Shown here: piece by piece, positions 45,371 through 53,341 of the stretch
Layout of the letters: each line of letters begins with the position of its first letter
How positions within the stretch are numbered: position 1 is the first letter of the stretch
DNA from: an uncultured Spartobacteria bacterium
Lineage (GTDB): Bacteria; Verrucomicrobiota; Verrucomicrobiia; Chthoniobacterales; JAATET01
DNA length: 53,800 nucleotides
Assembly (NCBI GenBank): GCA_937901895.1
Contig: CALGTD010000111.1
Location: 1-53,800 of the forward strand
Reading direction: 5' to 3'
Position numbers and translations under genes: made by a program
The notes under the pieces: generated by a model
Told to the model about the DNA's origin: nothing
Database searches by the model: none
What the model saw: the letters and a program-made list of their open reading frames with translations, nothing else

Positions 45371-46183
45371 ATGCTCGCTCTCACGAACATCCGCAAGACG
45401 TTCAACGCCGGCACGGTGAATGAAGTGCGTGCCTTGCAGGGGATCGACCTTGAGGTCGCCGAGGGGTCGTTCGTCCAGCTCCTCGGCATGAACGGCTCGG
45501 GCAAATCCACGCTGCTCAACGCCGTGGCGGGATCGTTCTTCCTCGATCACGGCTCGATCCGGCTCGCGGGGACCGACATCACCCGATGGTCCGAACACCG
45601 CCGGGCGAAGCTGATCGGGCGCGTTTTTCAAAATCCCTTCAGCGGCACCGCACCGAGCCTCTCCATCGCCGAAAACTTCGCACTCGCCGCGCGGCGCGGA
45701 CAGTTTCGCGGACTGGGCTGGGCGTTGAACCGGCGCCTGATGACGGAGCTTCGCGCGAGGATCGCCACGCTGCGCATGGGACTCGAGGACCGTCTCGACA
45801 ACGCGATTGGCTCCCTCTCCGGCGGCCAGCGTCAGGCGCTCACGCTCCTCATGGCCACATGGCTCAAGCCGAAGCTGCTCCTGCTCGACGAACACACCGC
45901 CGCGCTCGATCCAAAAAGCGCGGATCAGGTCATCCAGCTTACCGATGAGGTCGTGAAGCGCGACAGACTTACCGTGCTCATGGTCACTCACTCCATGCAG
46001 CAGGCCGTGAGTCTCGGCGATCGGATCATCATGCTCAACCGCGGGAAAGTCGCTCATGACTTCTCCGGCCCGGAGAAATCCCGCCTCCGCCCCGAGGACC
46101 TCGTCGACCGCTTCCACGAGATCCGGCGCCGCGAACTCCTCGACGAGCGCGCCGCCGAGCTGCTTCGCGCGAGCTACATCTGA
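45371..46183 (+). CDS. ABC transporter ATP-binding protein
   Basis: 270 residues. Walker A GMNGSGKST (39-47), Q-loop VFQNPFSGTA, signature LSGGQRQAL (149-157), Walker B LLLLDE (169-173), D-loop TAALD and H-loop MVTHSMQ are all present and standard, so the protein should hydrolyse ATP. It powers the importer formed with the permease directly upstream. The gene is the last of the operon SBP-STAS-permease-ATPase. Confidence 0.95.
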   Translation: MLALTNIRKTFNAGTVNEVRALQGIDLEVAEGSFVQLLGMNGSGKSTLLNAVAGSFFLDHGSIRLAGTDITRWSEHRRAKLIGRVFQNPFSGTAPSLSIAENFALAARRGQFRGLGWALNRRLMTELRARIATLRMGLEDRLDNAIGSLSGGQRQALTLLMATWLKPKLLLLDEHTAALDPKSADQVIQLTDEVVKRDRLTVLMVTHSMQQAVSLGDRIIMLNRGKVAHDFSGPEKSRLRPEDLVDRFHEIRRRELLDERAAELLRASYI

Positions 46184-46253
46184 GTTTTTAGGCTGTCCTG
46201 TCCGGATCCCCCCGGATGCAGTTTTCCGTTCGAGGCTTTTCCCAGGAACGGCT

Positions 46254-47687
46254 ATGCTCGCCTCCACAAATGACAAAGACGTGAGCAACCGGTTCCATTC
46301 CGCAGCAAGAGGACAGCGCAGATTTTTTGCAGCGACGGTTTGGATGCTCCTGTGTGCCGGAATGGGCATTGCCCGGGAGATGCCCGTGGCGATCGACCCC
46401 GCTGTCGGAAAACTCGTCGATCGAAATGGCGTGCCGCTCGCGGAGTTTCGGAGCGATGCCAACGGGACATTGAAGGGGAACTACCCGCTGGGCGCCTTCG
46501 CGGCGCAGGTGCTTCACGGACTGGATCCAAGAGCGCTGCCGAAACCGGGCGAGGTCGTTTATCTCACGCTCGACGCGCGGGTTCAGGCCGCGGCGGAGCG
46601 TGCGCTACGGAAGGTCGGACGCGGCGCAGCGGTCGTGATCGATCCGGACAACGGCGACATCCTCGCGATGGCGTCGGTGCCGTCATTCGACCCGAATGCC
46701 ATGGATCCCGCAGCGCTGGAGGCCGACAGAACGGAGCCGCTGCGAAACCGGGCGATCAACGCATACGTCCCCGGCTCGACCTACAAGATGGTGACCGCCC
46801 TTGCGGGTCTGCGCGCGGGAATCGGCGATCAGCGCTTCGATTGCAACGGCGGCGTAAACCTCGGCGACCGCTTTGTGAAGTGCTGGATCGTCGGAAAGGG
46901 AACCCACGGAACGCTCGACCTCGAGGAGGCGATGAAAGTCTCGTGCGGTCCGTTTTTCTTCCAATACGCAAACGCCTCCGGGATCGATCAAATCGAGGCC
47001 GTTGGAGGCATGCTGGGCCTCGGCCAGCCAAGCGGGATTCCACTCGCCGGAGAGCACTCCGGAGTCGTCGATGGCCCGGCCAACCTTGCGAAAACCGATC
47101 CGCAGGAAACGTGGCGCCCGGCGTTGACCGCAAACGTTTCAATCGGCCAGGGCCGGGTGCTCGCCACTCCGCTGCAACTCGCATCCGTCGCAGCGACCAT
47201 TGCGAACGGCGGAACCTCGCACATTCCTCGTCTCGTTCGTCAAGTGGTGAAGGATGGCGGCGCCTCGGACCACGAGGCACCAGTCAAGGTGCGAGCCGTC
47301 CTCACGGATCAGGGCATCGACGCGAAAGGCATCGAACACGTGCGCCGCGCGATGTGGCGCGTAGTGAACGAAGATGGCGGCACCGCGCGAAAGGCCCGGC
47401 TTCCGGATGGCTCGATTTCCGGAAAAACGGGCACGGCGCAAAATTGGCGCATCACATCGGACGGACCCCGCATGAAGGACAACAACGTCCTCTTCGTCGG
47501 CTTCGCGCCCTACGACGCGCCAAAATACGCCTTCACCATCCTCGTCCAGGGAGGCGAGTCGGGCGGTCAGGTCGCCGCGCCGCTGGCCGCGGACATCATG
47601 CGCGAGATTGACGCTGACGCCGGTTCGTCGCTGTCCGCATTCTCACCGGCACCGGGAAGCTTCGAGCATCTGCACGCGATCGAATAG
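46254..47687 (+). CDS. Short penicillin-binding protein transpeptidase
   Basis: 477 residues from ATG 46254, with one hydrophobic helix (residues 24-40) anchoring it in the inner membrane. Active-site motifs: S175-T-Y-K178, S230-C-G232 (where class B enzymes have SxN or SxD) and K391-T-G393. It cross-links peptidoglycan. It resembles PBP2/MrdA-class enzymes but lacks much of the N-terminal pedestal; such proteins are often about 600 residues. No RodA or MreC gene adjoins. Other starts further upstream are not supported by a signal-like sequence. Confidence 0.88.
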   Translation: MLASTNDKDVSNRFHSAARGQRRFFAATVWMLLCAGMGIAREMPVAIDPAVGKLVDRNGVPLAEFRSDANGTLKGNYPLGAFAAQVLHGLDPRALPKPGEVVYLTLDARVQAAAERALRKVGRGAAVVIDPDNGDILAMASVPSFDPNAMDPAALEADRTEPLRNRAINAYVPGSTYKMVTALAGLRAGIGDQRFDCNGGVNLGDRFVKCWIVGKGTHGTLDLEEAMKVSCGPFFFQYANASGIDQIEAVGGMLGLGQPSGIPLAGEHSGVVDGPANLAKTDPQETWRPALTANVSIGQGRVLATPLQLASVAATIANGGTSHIPRLVRQVVKDGGASDHEAPVKVRAVLTDQGIDAKGIEHVRRAMWRVVNEDGGTARKARLPDGSISGKTGTAQNWRITSDGPRMKDNNVLFVGFAPYDAPKYAFTILVQGGESGGQVAAPLAADIMREIDADAGSSLSAFSPAPGSFEHLHAIE

Positions 47688-47705
47688 CTTCGATCGCCGT
47701 TCCGC

Positions 47706-48182
47706 TTAGAGCCCTTTCAGCACTTCCTCGATCTTTGCGAAGTCGGGAAGCTCCTTCGGGGTCGGAGTCTGCTCGCTGTGGACAATCAATCCCGCCTTGT
47801 CGATGACGAATGCGGCTCGCGCGGCCGTGTCGCCGACTCCGGCAAGATTCGGAAACACGACATCGTATTTGCGGATCACTTCCTTGTTCAGGTCGCTGGC
47901 GAGCGGGATCGTAATGCCTTCCTTCTTCGCCCATGCGTCCTGCGCAAACGGCGTGTCCACGCTGATCCCGATCACCTCTGCATTGAGGCCGGCATATTTC
48001 TGAAGTCCGCCGGAGAGGTCGCAGAATTCCTGCGTGCAAACGCCGGTGAATGCGGCGGGGAAGAAAAGGAGCACGACGTTCGACTTGCCGCGAAAATCCG
48101 AAAGGGTGAGGTCGGCGAGACCGTCGGCAGTCATGGTCTTGAGCGTGAAATCGGGAGCCAGGTTTCCAGGTGCGAGTGCCAT
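47706..48182 (-). CDS. Peroxiredoxin (AhpC/TSA family)
   Basis: 158 residues, thioredoxin fold. Peroxidatic Cys 49 lies in FFPAAFTGVCTQEFC, and a second Cys at 54, five residues later, gives the CxxxxC arrangement of BCP/PrxQ-type atypical two-cysteine peroxiredoxins. It reduces peroxides using thioredoxin or a similar donor. Convergent with the penicillin-binding-protein gene and divergent from pxpB. OxyR in the same window could regulate it; no site was identified. Confidence 0.92.
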   Translation of the reverse strand: MALAPGNLAPDFTLKTMTADGLADLTLSDFRGKSNVVLLFFPAAFTGVCTQEFCDLSGGLQKYAGLNAEVIGISVDTPFAQDAWAKKEGITIPLASDLNKEVIRKYDVVFPNLAGVGDTAARAAFVIDKAGLIVHSEQTPTPKELPDFAKIEEVLKGL

Positions 48183-48256
48183 ATCGGGATTGGTTTTTCC
48201 GCGAGATAAGAACGGAAGGGTTGGTCCGGCAAGGGGTTTCTGGTTTGCTGACAACC

Positions 48257-48880
48257 ATGAGGTGGACGCCGTGCGGGCCGTGCGCCGTTTTGATCGAGTT
48301 TCCGGAACACATCGGTGCGCGTGCGCGCGCGATCGAGGAAATGCTGGTGGTCGATCCGACCGTCGCGGATTTCGCGATCGCGTTCGACAAGCTGTTGATC
48401 GAGTTCGTCCCGGGCACACCGGTGGACGCCGCGCACTGGCTGCGCCGGCTCGAAGCGTTGCCGATTTCGGCGAACATCGAACCGACAACGCATGAGATTC
48501 CCGTCGTCTACGACGGTCCGGACCTTATCGAAGTCGCGGAGCGGCACGGACTGACTCGCGAGGAGTTGATCGAACTCCACAGCACGCCGGTCTACGAGGT
48601 GGCATTGCTCGGGTTCGCTCCGGGTTTTCCTTACTTGTCCGGACTGGATTCGCGGCTGCACACACCGAGGAGGGCGAATCCCCGCCCGACCGTGCCGGCG
48701 GGCGCGGTGGCCATCGGCGGAAGCCACGCCGGCATCTACAGCGTGCCGACACCCGGCGGATGGAACCTGATCGGCATGACGAACGCGCGCCTGTTTGATC
48801 CGCAGCGACGGGAGCCGGACGAATCGGCCATGTTTCTGCTGCGACCCGGGGATCGGGTGAAATTCACCCCTGTTCCATGA
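48257..48880 (+). CDS. pxpB: 5-oxoprolinase subunit PxpB
   Basis: 207 residues of the KipI/PxpB family (GLTREELIELH, YEVALLGFAPGFPYLSGLD, AVAIGGSHAGIYSVPTPGGWNLIG). With PxpC and PxpA it forms the ATP-dependent prokaryotic 5-oxoprolinase that opens pyroglutamate to glutamate. The ATG at 48257 is used; the frame is open upstream, but that extension overlaps the peroxiredoxin gene. It overlaps the next gene by four bases (ATGA). PxpA is not in the window. Confidence 0.9.
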   Translation: MRWTPCGPCAVLIEFPEHIGARARAIEEMLVVDPTVADFAIAFDKLLIEFVPGTPVDAAHWLRRLEALPISANIEPTTHEIPVVYDGPDLIEVAERHGLTREELIELHSTPVYEVALLGFAPGFPYLSGLDSRLHTPRRANPRPTVPAGAVAIGGSHAGIYSVPTPGGWNLIGMTNARLFDPQRREPDESAMFLLRPGDRVKFTPVP

Positions 48881-49725
48881 AGGTGCTGGAGGTTCGCAGC
48901 GTGGGGCTTGGCGCGACCGTGCAGGACATGGGGCGCGGTGGCTGGAAGCGATTCGGCGTTCCGCCCAGCGGAGCGATGGACCCCCACGCGGCGGCGCGCG
49001 CAAACAGGCTCGTTGGCAATCCGGACGACGCGCCGGTGCTGGAACTGCTGATGCAGGGCGCCGCCTTTCGCGTGCTGGCGCCGCGGCGATTTGCGGTGGC
49101 GGGAGCCGAGGCCGGGGCGATCATTCCTGCGTGGCAGGCACGCCTGCTGTCGCGAGGGACCACGCTGGCATTTCCCCGATGCATGAAGGGCCTGTGGACG
49201 TATGTCGCGGTCGAGGGCGGGTTCGTTGCGGAGCGGATCCTTGGCAGCGCAAGTGCGTATCCCCGCGGCGGGATCGGGCGGGAGTTGCGCGCCGGAGACC
49301 GACTCGAAGCGGGGCATCCGATCTCCCCCGGCAGGCTGAGTGCCTCGTGGCTGTATCCCTGCGAATGTCGGAACTACGACGACCCGCCGCTGATTCGCGT
49401 GTGGCCGGGGCCGCAGTGGGAGCAGTTCGACGACATGGAGCGCGCGGGATTTTTTTCTGCGGAATGGGAGATCTCGAATCGGAGCGATCGCGTCGGTTAC
49501 CGGCTCGAAGGGGCGCGAATGAACGCCCCCGCGCTCGGAATGTGCAGCGAACCGGTGGTGATGGGATCCATTCAGATTCCGCCGAACGGACAGCCGATCG
49601 TCACAATGCGCGACGGCCCTACCGTCGGCGGCTATCCGAAGATCGGCATCGTCGATCCCGACTCACTCCCGTGGCTCGCTCAGTGCCGGCCGGGCGTGAA
49701 ATTTCGCATGGCTCCTGCGGAGTAG
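48877..49725 (+). CDS. pxpC: 5-oxoprolinase subunit PxpC
   Basis: 282 residues of the KipA/biotin-dependent-carboxyltransferase-like family: LGATVQDMGRGGWKRFGVPPSGAMDPHA at the N-terminus (residues 9-36), ELLMQGAAFRVLAPRRFAVAG, and a C-terminal half with PPLIRVWPGPQWEQF and MGSIQIPPNGQPIVTMRDGPTVGGYPK. It is the partner of PxpB in pyroglutamate cleavage. A possible weak hairpin (49763-49777) follows. A complete enzyme also needs the LamB/YcsF-type PxpA subunit from elsewhere in the genome. Confidence 0.92.
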   Translation: MKVLEVRSVGLGATVQDMGRGGWKRFGVPPSGAMDPHAAARANRLVGNPDDAPVLELLMQGAAFRVLAPRRFAVAGAEAGAIIPAWQARLLSRGTTLAFPRCMKGLWTYVAVEGGFVAERILGSASAYPRGGIGRELRAGDRLEAGHPISPGRLSASWLYPCECRNYDDPPLIRVWPGPQWEQFDDMERAGFFSAEWEISNRSDRVGYRLEGARMNAPALGMCSEPVVMGSIQIPPNGQPIVTMRDGPTVGGYPKIGIVDPDSLPWLAQCRPGVKFRMAPAE

Positions 49726-49762
49726 GACACCCAGTCCCCGGCCCGGAGGGATGCTAAGGTTC

Positions 49763-49782
49763 TGCCGGTTTTCGGCATTTCT
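49763..49782 (+). terminator. Weak intrinsic terminator after pxpC
   Basis: Stem TGCCG (49763-49767) with CGGCA (49773-49777), loop GTTTT, followed by TTTCT. Short stem, so only a weak candidate. Confidence 0.35.
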
Positions 49783-49803
49783 AAATAGGCCTCCCTCAGA
49801 ATA

Positions 49804-50352
49804 ATGAATTCGGAACCCGACTATGAACCGGACGCGCACGTAACCAAGGTGCAGGAGCTTTTCATCATGCATCAGCCGACCGTCCGTGGGTTCATCCTCT
49901 CGATGATTCCCGACATGTCGCTCGCGGACGACCTCGTGCAGGAAACCTTCCTCGTCGTGACCCGAAAGGCGCATTCCTTCGAACTCGGAACCAGCTTCCT
50001 CGCCTGGGTGCGAACCATCGCCCGCTACAAGGCACTGGAAACCCTGCGCCGGAATGTCCGTAACTCCAGCAACCTCGCGCTTTCCGAGGAGGTGCTCGAT
50101 GCCTTGTCCGCCGACAACGGGAACCCGCCCCCCGACACGGAGGTGTATCTTCAGCATCTGGACAGCTGCGTCTCGAAGCTCACCCCCCAGGCACGCAAGG
50201 CGATCGAACTGCGCTACAACCGCGGCCACGGACTCCCGGAGATCGCGCGCCTGCTCGGTTGCACCATTCCATCCGCGAGCGTGACGCTCTCGCGCGCCAG
50301 GGCATTCCTGCGAAACTGCGTCGATCACCAGCACAAAATGTCCGCGACCTGA
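49804..50352 (+). CDS. ECF-type RNA polymerase sigma factor
   Basis: 182 residues with region 2 (FILSMIPDMSLADDLVQETFLVVTRKA, residues about 37-63) and region 4 (SKLTPQARKAIELRYNRGHG, then IARLLGCTIPSASVTLSRARA). This is the small sigma factor type common in Verrucomicrobia and Planctomycetes. It directs transcription of envelope or surface functions in many relatives. It lies seven bases upstream of a FecR-like membrane protein on the same strand, the usual arrangement of a sigma factor with its membrane regulator. Confidence 0.88.
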   Translation: MNSEPDYEPDAHVTKVQELFIMHQPTVRGFILSMIPDMSLADDLVQETFLVVTRKAHSFELGTSFLAWVRTIARYKALETLRRNVRNSSNLALSEEVLDALSADNGNPPPDTEVYLQHLDSCVSKLTPQARKAIELRYNRGHGLPEIARLLGCTIPSASVTLSRARAFLRNCVDHQHKMSAT

Positions 50353-50359
50353 TTTCACC

Positions 50360-52051
50360 ATGCTCGACAAGCCGAGACTCGAAACCCTGCTGAACGCGTA
50401 TTTCGACTGTGCACTGACTCCGGAGGAAAAAACGGAGCTCGAGCGCATGTTGCTCTGCTCGGCCCGTGCAAGGGAAATCTTCCGTGAACACGCCGAACAC
50501 CACGGCCTCCTTCGCGAGTGGGCGCTGCGTCAGCAGGGCTCGAGGCTCGCAAACGTCTGCCCCCTCCCACCCATGGAGGATGATCCAAAAATCCTTCCGT
50601 TTCCGCGAAGGCTTTCGCTTTGGGTCGGTATCGGCCTCGCCGCCTGCGTGGCCCTCGCACTTCTCGTCCTCCAGCTCCGCCCGCCCGCAGAGAAACCGGT
50701 ATTTTCGAAATCCGAGCCTGTGGCGGATTCGGAAGCGCCTTGGAACAAGGTCGCCTTGCTTGCTGGGGCCGTGGACGTGGAATGGGCGGAGGATTCCATC
50801 ACGCCGGCAATGGGGGAGGCCATTCCCAAGGGCTGGCTCAAGATCAAGCGCGGCATCCTTCGACTCGACTTCTACAGCGGAGTCCGCGTCGTCGTCGAGG
50901 GCCCCGCGGAACTGCAACTCCTCTCCGAGGGCGAGGCACGTCTCGACCAGGGCAAGCTGACGGCCTACGTGCGACCGCCGGCGATCGGATTCACCGTTCA
51001 CAACCGGGAATTCACCGTCGTGGATCGCGGGACGGAGTTCGGCATGAACGTCACGGGGCCGGACCGCTGCGAGGTCCATGTGTTCAAGGGCGAGGTCGCC
51101 CTGCAGGGCGGAATCATCAAGGACGGCGAAAAGCTGCTCTTCGCAGGCGACGGCGTCTCGGTGCGGGACGGAAAATGGACGACGATCTCTCCAGACCGCC
51201 ACCGCTTCGTGGATCCGGAGTTTCTCCGGTCGATGTCCTACCGGAAACTCGACGCGAAATATGCCCTCTGGAAGGAAAAGTCCGAGAAGTTCCGGCACAC
51301 GCCCGGGCTCGGCATCTACTTCGACTTCGAAGACATCGACTTCGACCATCAGATCCTCGGGAACCGTTCGCTTGCCGCCGAACGCGCGGGGGACGGTGTG
51401 ATCATCGGCTGCGAACCCTCCGTCGGCCGCTGGCCAAAAAAGGGAGCGCTCGGTTTCGCGCGCACCAGCGATCGCGTCCGATTCCGAATGGACGGGGAAA
51501 CCTCCTCACTCACCCTGCTCGCATGGGTCCGTGTGGACGGACTGCCGCTCCAGCACAATCAGCTGTTCTCCATGTCCCCCGACGCGGCGGGCGAGGTGCA
51601 TTGGAAGCTGAACCAGCACGGTCAGATGCAGACCAGCGTGCGTGTCGAAGGAAAGCGAGGTGACGAAAACTGGGACATTCTCGACAGCCCCCCCGTCATT
51701 ACCGAGAAGGACTTCGGATACTGGCTGTGCCTGGCGACCGTCTTCGACGGAGAAAATGGCGTTCTCAAGCACTACCTGAACGGGAAGGAGGTCGCATCCG
51801 GCCCGTGGAAGCGCATCGTCCCAATCAAGCTCGGTGTGGCCGACCTTGGAAACCTTGCAATGCCCTCCGCCGAACAACCGAAATCCAGCCACTGGATCCG
51901 AAATTTCGGTGGCCGCATCGACGAATTCGCGCTGGTGACGCGCGCACTTTCCGCGGAGGAGATCCGCGAGTTTGCGGAAATGCCGGAGTTCCTTCACGCA
52001 CAGCTCGATCTCCCCGTCACGCACGGCGTCGGGCCGGCCATCCCGAAATAA
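50360..52051 (+). CDS. FecR/LamG membrane protein, probable anti-sigma regulator
   Basis: 563 residues. Cytoplasmic N-terminal part (LETLLNAYFDCALTPEEKTELER, helix-rich, of the zinc-less anti-sigma type), one transmembrane helix (about 85-105, WVGIGLAACVALALLVLQL), a FecR domain (about 125-265, GILRLDFYSGVRVVVEGPAE, IGFTVHNREFTVVDRGTEFG) and a C-terminal LamG/concanavalin-like domain (about 320-545, RFRMDGETSSLTLLAWVRVD, LNGKEVASGPWK, WIRNFGGRIDEFALVTRALS). FecR proteins relay an outside signal to an ECF sigma factor; the LamG domain probably binds a glycan. The pair probably controls neighbouring or distant surface genes. Confidence 0.85.
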   Translation: MLDKPRLETLLNAYFDCALTPEEKTELERMLLCSARAREIFREHAEHHGLLREWALRQQGSRLANVCPLPPMEDDPKILPFPRRLSLWVGIGLAACVALALLVLQLRPPAEKPVFSKSEPVADSEAPWNKVALLAGAVDVEWAEDSITPAMGEAIPKGWLKIKRGILRLDFYSGVRVVVEGPAELQLLSEGEARLDQGKLTAYVRPPAIGFTVHNREFTVVDRGTEFGMNVTGPDRCEVHVFKGEVALQGGIIKDGEKLLFAGDGVSVRDGKWTTISPDRHRFVDPEFLRSMSYRKLDAKYALWKEKSEKFRHTPGLGIYFDFEDIDFDHQILGNRSLAAERAGDGVIIGCEPSVGRWPKKGALGFARTSDRVRFRMDGETSSLTLLAWVRVDGLPLQHNQLFSMSPDAAGEVHWKLNQHGQMQTSVRVEGKRGDENWDILDSPPVITEKDFGYWLCLATVFDGENGVLKHYLNGKEVASGPWKRIVPIKLGVADLGNLAMPSAEQPKSSHWIRNFGGRIDEFALVTRALSAEEIREFAEMPEFLHAQLDLPVTHGVGPAIPK

Positions 52052-52228
52052 GTCCATCCGGCTTCGGCTCCGCAAAAACCAGGGGCATCTTTCGGGCCGG
52101 GATCCCGCCGCCACCCGCGAACAGTCCGCGGCGCATGGATCCATCGGATCGCGACAATGAGGAAACTGCCTTCAGGAATCGTGAAGAATCTTTGTTAAAG
52201 TCGGGAGGGCTCGGGGCATTTCCTCATA

Positions 52229-52251
52229 GAGATCCTTTTCAAGCGGATCTC
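52229..52251 (+). promoter_or_regulatory. Hairpin in the leader of the first tandem PEP-CTERM gene
   Basis: GAGATCC (52229-52235) and GGATCTC (52245-52251) form a perfect seven-base stem with a nine-base loop, ending 15 bases before the ATG at 52267. It may influence translation or be a weak processing element. The region between the LamG gene and this ATG is about 215 bases long and contains no other feature I could see. Confidence 0.4.
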
Positions 52252-52266
52252 CCACTCCCCCAACCC

Positions 52267-53217
52267 ATGAAAATCCACCCCCTGATTCCTTCACGAAAGC
52301 TCACGGCCGCCCTTTTGGTCGCGACCACCGCTGCCGCGCAGGCGGCCATCATCGCCAACGAAAGCTTCCGATACACCGATGGCGCGCTGGTTGGACAGAC
52401 CACCACCGGTTTCGGCTTCACCGGTGAATGGACACTCGCCTCGGGCTTCCCGACCAACAACTCGACCACGGCGTTCTTCGTAAATTCGGGAAGCCTCACG
52501 ATGAACGGCGTGTATTCGTCGGGAGGAAAGGTTTCCTTCTCCCGCGAGCCAAACTACACGGCTGCCATCGCGCAGAAGTTCAGCTCTCCGCTCTCCGCGA
52601 CGGGCACGCTTTACGGAAGTTATCTGTTCTCGCTCACCGCTGACAACGGAACAACCGGCAAGACCGTGGGAGGCATCATGGTCAATACGCCAGGGCAAAA
52701 CGACAACAGCGGAACGTTCGTGTGGGCAGCCAATGGCTACAACAACTCGAGCAACAACGTGGAAGGACCGAACATCCGGGTCGCCGGGACAGGCTCACCG
52801 ATTCCGGCGATTTCCCTCACGATCGGCACAACTTACGTCATGCTTTTCGAGTTCAATGCCATGGAGAAGACGACTTCCGCGTGGGTATTGAACGAGAACC
52901 AGCTGGCCAATTTCTACGCCTCGCTGAACGCGGCAACGTTGAACTCGGTGGCTCAGAATACCGAAGCAGCAGACGGTGTGGTCTGGAGAGCTACGGTGAC
53001 CTCCACCGGCACGCTCGGAGCAATGGAGGAACTGACGCTGCTGGGTCTCTCCTCGACGCAGGGCCTCGCCTACGGATTCGATATCGACGAGATCCGCTTC
53101 TCGGACACGAGCCTTCTCGAGGCGGTCGCCGTTCCGGAACCCTCCACCATCGCTTTCGGCCTCGCCCTCGGTGCCTTTGCTGTCAGCCGATCGATTCGTC
53201 GTCGGCGGAAAGCGTGA
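52267..53217 (+). CDS. PEP-CTERM surface protein (tandem copy 1)
   Basis: 316 residues from ATG 52267: signal peptide (LTAALLVATTAAAQAA), beta-rich body (ESFRYTDGALVGQTTTGFGF, TGKTVGGIMVNTPGQND, LGLSSTQGLAYGFDIDEIRF), and the PEP-CTERM tail VPEPSTIAFGLALGAFAVSR then IRRRRK. Family of the body unrecognised; the signal and PEP-CTERM tail predict surface placement. A second copy follows 124 bases later. Position behind an ECF sigma/FecR-LamG pair suggests it is one of their targets; inference only. Confidence 0.85.
   Translation: MKIHPLIPSRKLTAALLVATTAAAQAAIIANESFRYTDGALVGQTTTGFGFTGEWTLASGFPTNNSTTAFFVNSGSLTMNGVYSSGGKVSFSREPNYTAAIAQKFSSPLSATGTLYGSYLFSLTADNGTTGKTVGGIMVNTPGQNDNSGTFVWAANGYNNSSNNVEGPNIRVAGTGSPIPAISLTIGTTYVMLFEFNAMEKTTSAWVLNENQLANFYASLNAATLNSVAQNTEAADGVVWRATVTSTGTLGAMEELTLLGLSSTQGLAYGFDIDEIRFSDTSLLEAVAVPEPSTIAFGLALGAFAVSRSIRRRRKA
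52650..52704 (+). repeat. 55-base perfect repeat, copy 1
   Basis: Identical base for base to 53746-53800, starting AACAACCGGCAAGACCG and ending GCAAAACGAC. The repeat reaches the window end, so its true length is unknown. It lies inside the coding regions of tandem PEP-CTERM paralogues that are otherwise only partly similar. Confidence 0.85.
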
Positions 53218-53228
53218 GCCCGCACCGG

Positions 53229-53271
53229 CAGGCGAACCTCAAAACTTCGCCTGTCGGGCCCATGCGGCCCG
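53229..53271 (+). terminator. Two adjacent hairpins between tandem PEP-CTERM genes
   Basis: CAGGCGAA (53229-53236) with TTCGCCTG (53246-53253) is a perfect eight-base stem with a nine-base loop, 11 bases after the stop of the first copy. A second stem CGGGCC/GGCCCG (53255-53260 with 53266-53271) directly follows. Likely a terminator or transcript-stabilising structure; no uridine run. Confidence 0.4.
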
Positions 53272-53341
53272 CCCTGTCGGTCGGTCATGAACACCCCCCC
53301 GGGAACCTGCCATTCTCCTCCCAACAACCCCTGATAACTCC

